Source of the DNA: Desulfobulbus sp.
Lineage (GTDB): Bacteria; Desulfobacterota; Desulfobulbia; Desulfobulbales; Desulfobulbaceae
Reading direction: 5' to 3'
DNA: 6,071 bases
NCBI GenBank assembly: GCA_030602145.1
Contig: JAUWAH010000158.1
Coordinates: 1-6,071 of the forward strand
Made by a program: the position numbers and the translations under genes. Shown here piece after piece: positions 5,919 through 6,071 of this stretch (positions are counted from its first letter, which is position 1; each line of letters starts with the position of its first letter). The notes beneath the pieces are model-generated. The model made no database searches. It worked only from the letters and a program-made list of their open reading frames with translations, and was not told the DNA's origin.

Positions 5919-5952
5919 AAACAACAAGTTAAAAGTGCATATCCTGTTGTTT
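5919..5952. promoter_or_regulatory. 8+8 base inverted repeat in the divergent intergenic region
   Basis: AAACAACA (5919-5926) and TGTTGTTT (5945-5952) are perfect inverted arms 18 bases apart. Half-site centres are 26 bases apart, about two and a half helical turns. The left arm overlaps a plus-strand TTGAAA (5915-5920) that could serve as a -35 for the gene starting at 6064, with TATCCT 19 bases on. The right arm would then lie at its start point. This fits an operator shared by the two divergent genes, but the promoter itself is weak. Confidence 0.4.
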
Positions 5953-6051
5953 CCCTGAAAAAATCTACGCTATGTCCTAAGCCGGCCGCCGCTCCCCGCG
6001 GTTGACTGTCCGGTGCCACATCACCCCGGCGTCGACCGTTCCCCTTGCCAT

Positions 6052-6056
6052 GGAGG
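6052..6056 (+). promoter_or_regulatory. Ribosome binding site of the gene at the right edge
   Basis: GGAGG with 7-base spacing to the ATG at 6064. Its quality is the main reason for believing that a gene starts there. Confidence 0.6.
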
Positions 6057-6063
6057 TATACCC

Positions 6064-6071
6064 ATGCGTGT
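6064..6071 (+). CDS. 5' end of an unidentified gene (partial, starts Met-Arg-Val)
   Basis: Only ATG CGT GT is visible before the window ends. The start is supported by the SD at 6052-6056 and by the divergent, AT-rich, promoter-like region upstream. Nothing can be said about function. Confidence 0.55.

Noticed and set aside
5945..5980. ModE-type molybdate operator near mobB
   Set aside because: Only a loose half-site-like CTATGT is present, with no matching inverted half at the expected distance.

Overview
The window is GC-rich with tightly packed genes and strong Shine-Dalgarno (SD) sites, as in a mesophilic proteobacterium. The combination of a TreT-type GT4 enzyme, a GT20 synthase, a Thermotoga-like CorA and MobB is compatible with a sulfate-reducer-like member of the Desulfobacterota (Desulfobulbaceae would be my guess). 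That assignment is inference from protein flavour, not proof. No mobile element, CRISPR array, tRNA or rRNA is visible, and nothing here amounts to a demonstrably new system.

Left part, plus strand (about 1-2942): a compatible-solute operon. The tail of an unidentified gene overlaps by 4 bases the start of treT, a GT4 trehalose glycosyltransferring synthase. After a 113-base gap, which holds a 33-codon candidate small ORF linked by stop/start overlap, comes a GT20 enzyme of the OtsA/GgpS superfamily. The two enzymes represent different routes to trehalose or a related glucoside: direct condensation of NDP-glucose with glucose, and synthesis of a phosphorylated intermediate that needs a phosphatase. 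The GT20 protein has substitutions at acceptor- and donor-loop positions that are normally constant in trehalose-6-phosphate synthases, so its real product is open.

Right part, minus strand (about 3015-5825): mobB (molybdenum cofactor guanylation), corA (Mg2+/Co2+ channel) 2 bases behind it, then a 263-base gap carrying a plausible promoter and two inverted repeats, then a beta-hydroxyacid dehydrogenase of the 3-hydroxyisobutyrate/glyoxylate-succinic semialdehyde reductase type. That gene ends in a textbook intrinsic terminator, which lies in the convergent space between it and the GT20 gene.

Far right (5826-6071): a divergent intergenic region with a strikingly AT-rich block of about 100 bases, containing a perfect TATAAT facing mobB, a 24-base imperfect palindrome over it, and an 8+8 base inverted repeat. 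It leads into the first codons of a plus-strand gene that runs off the window.
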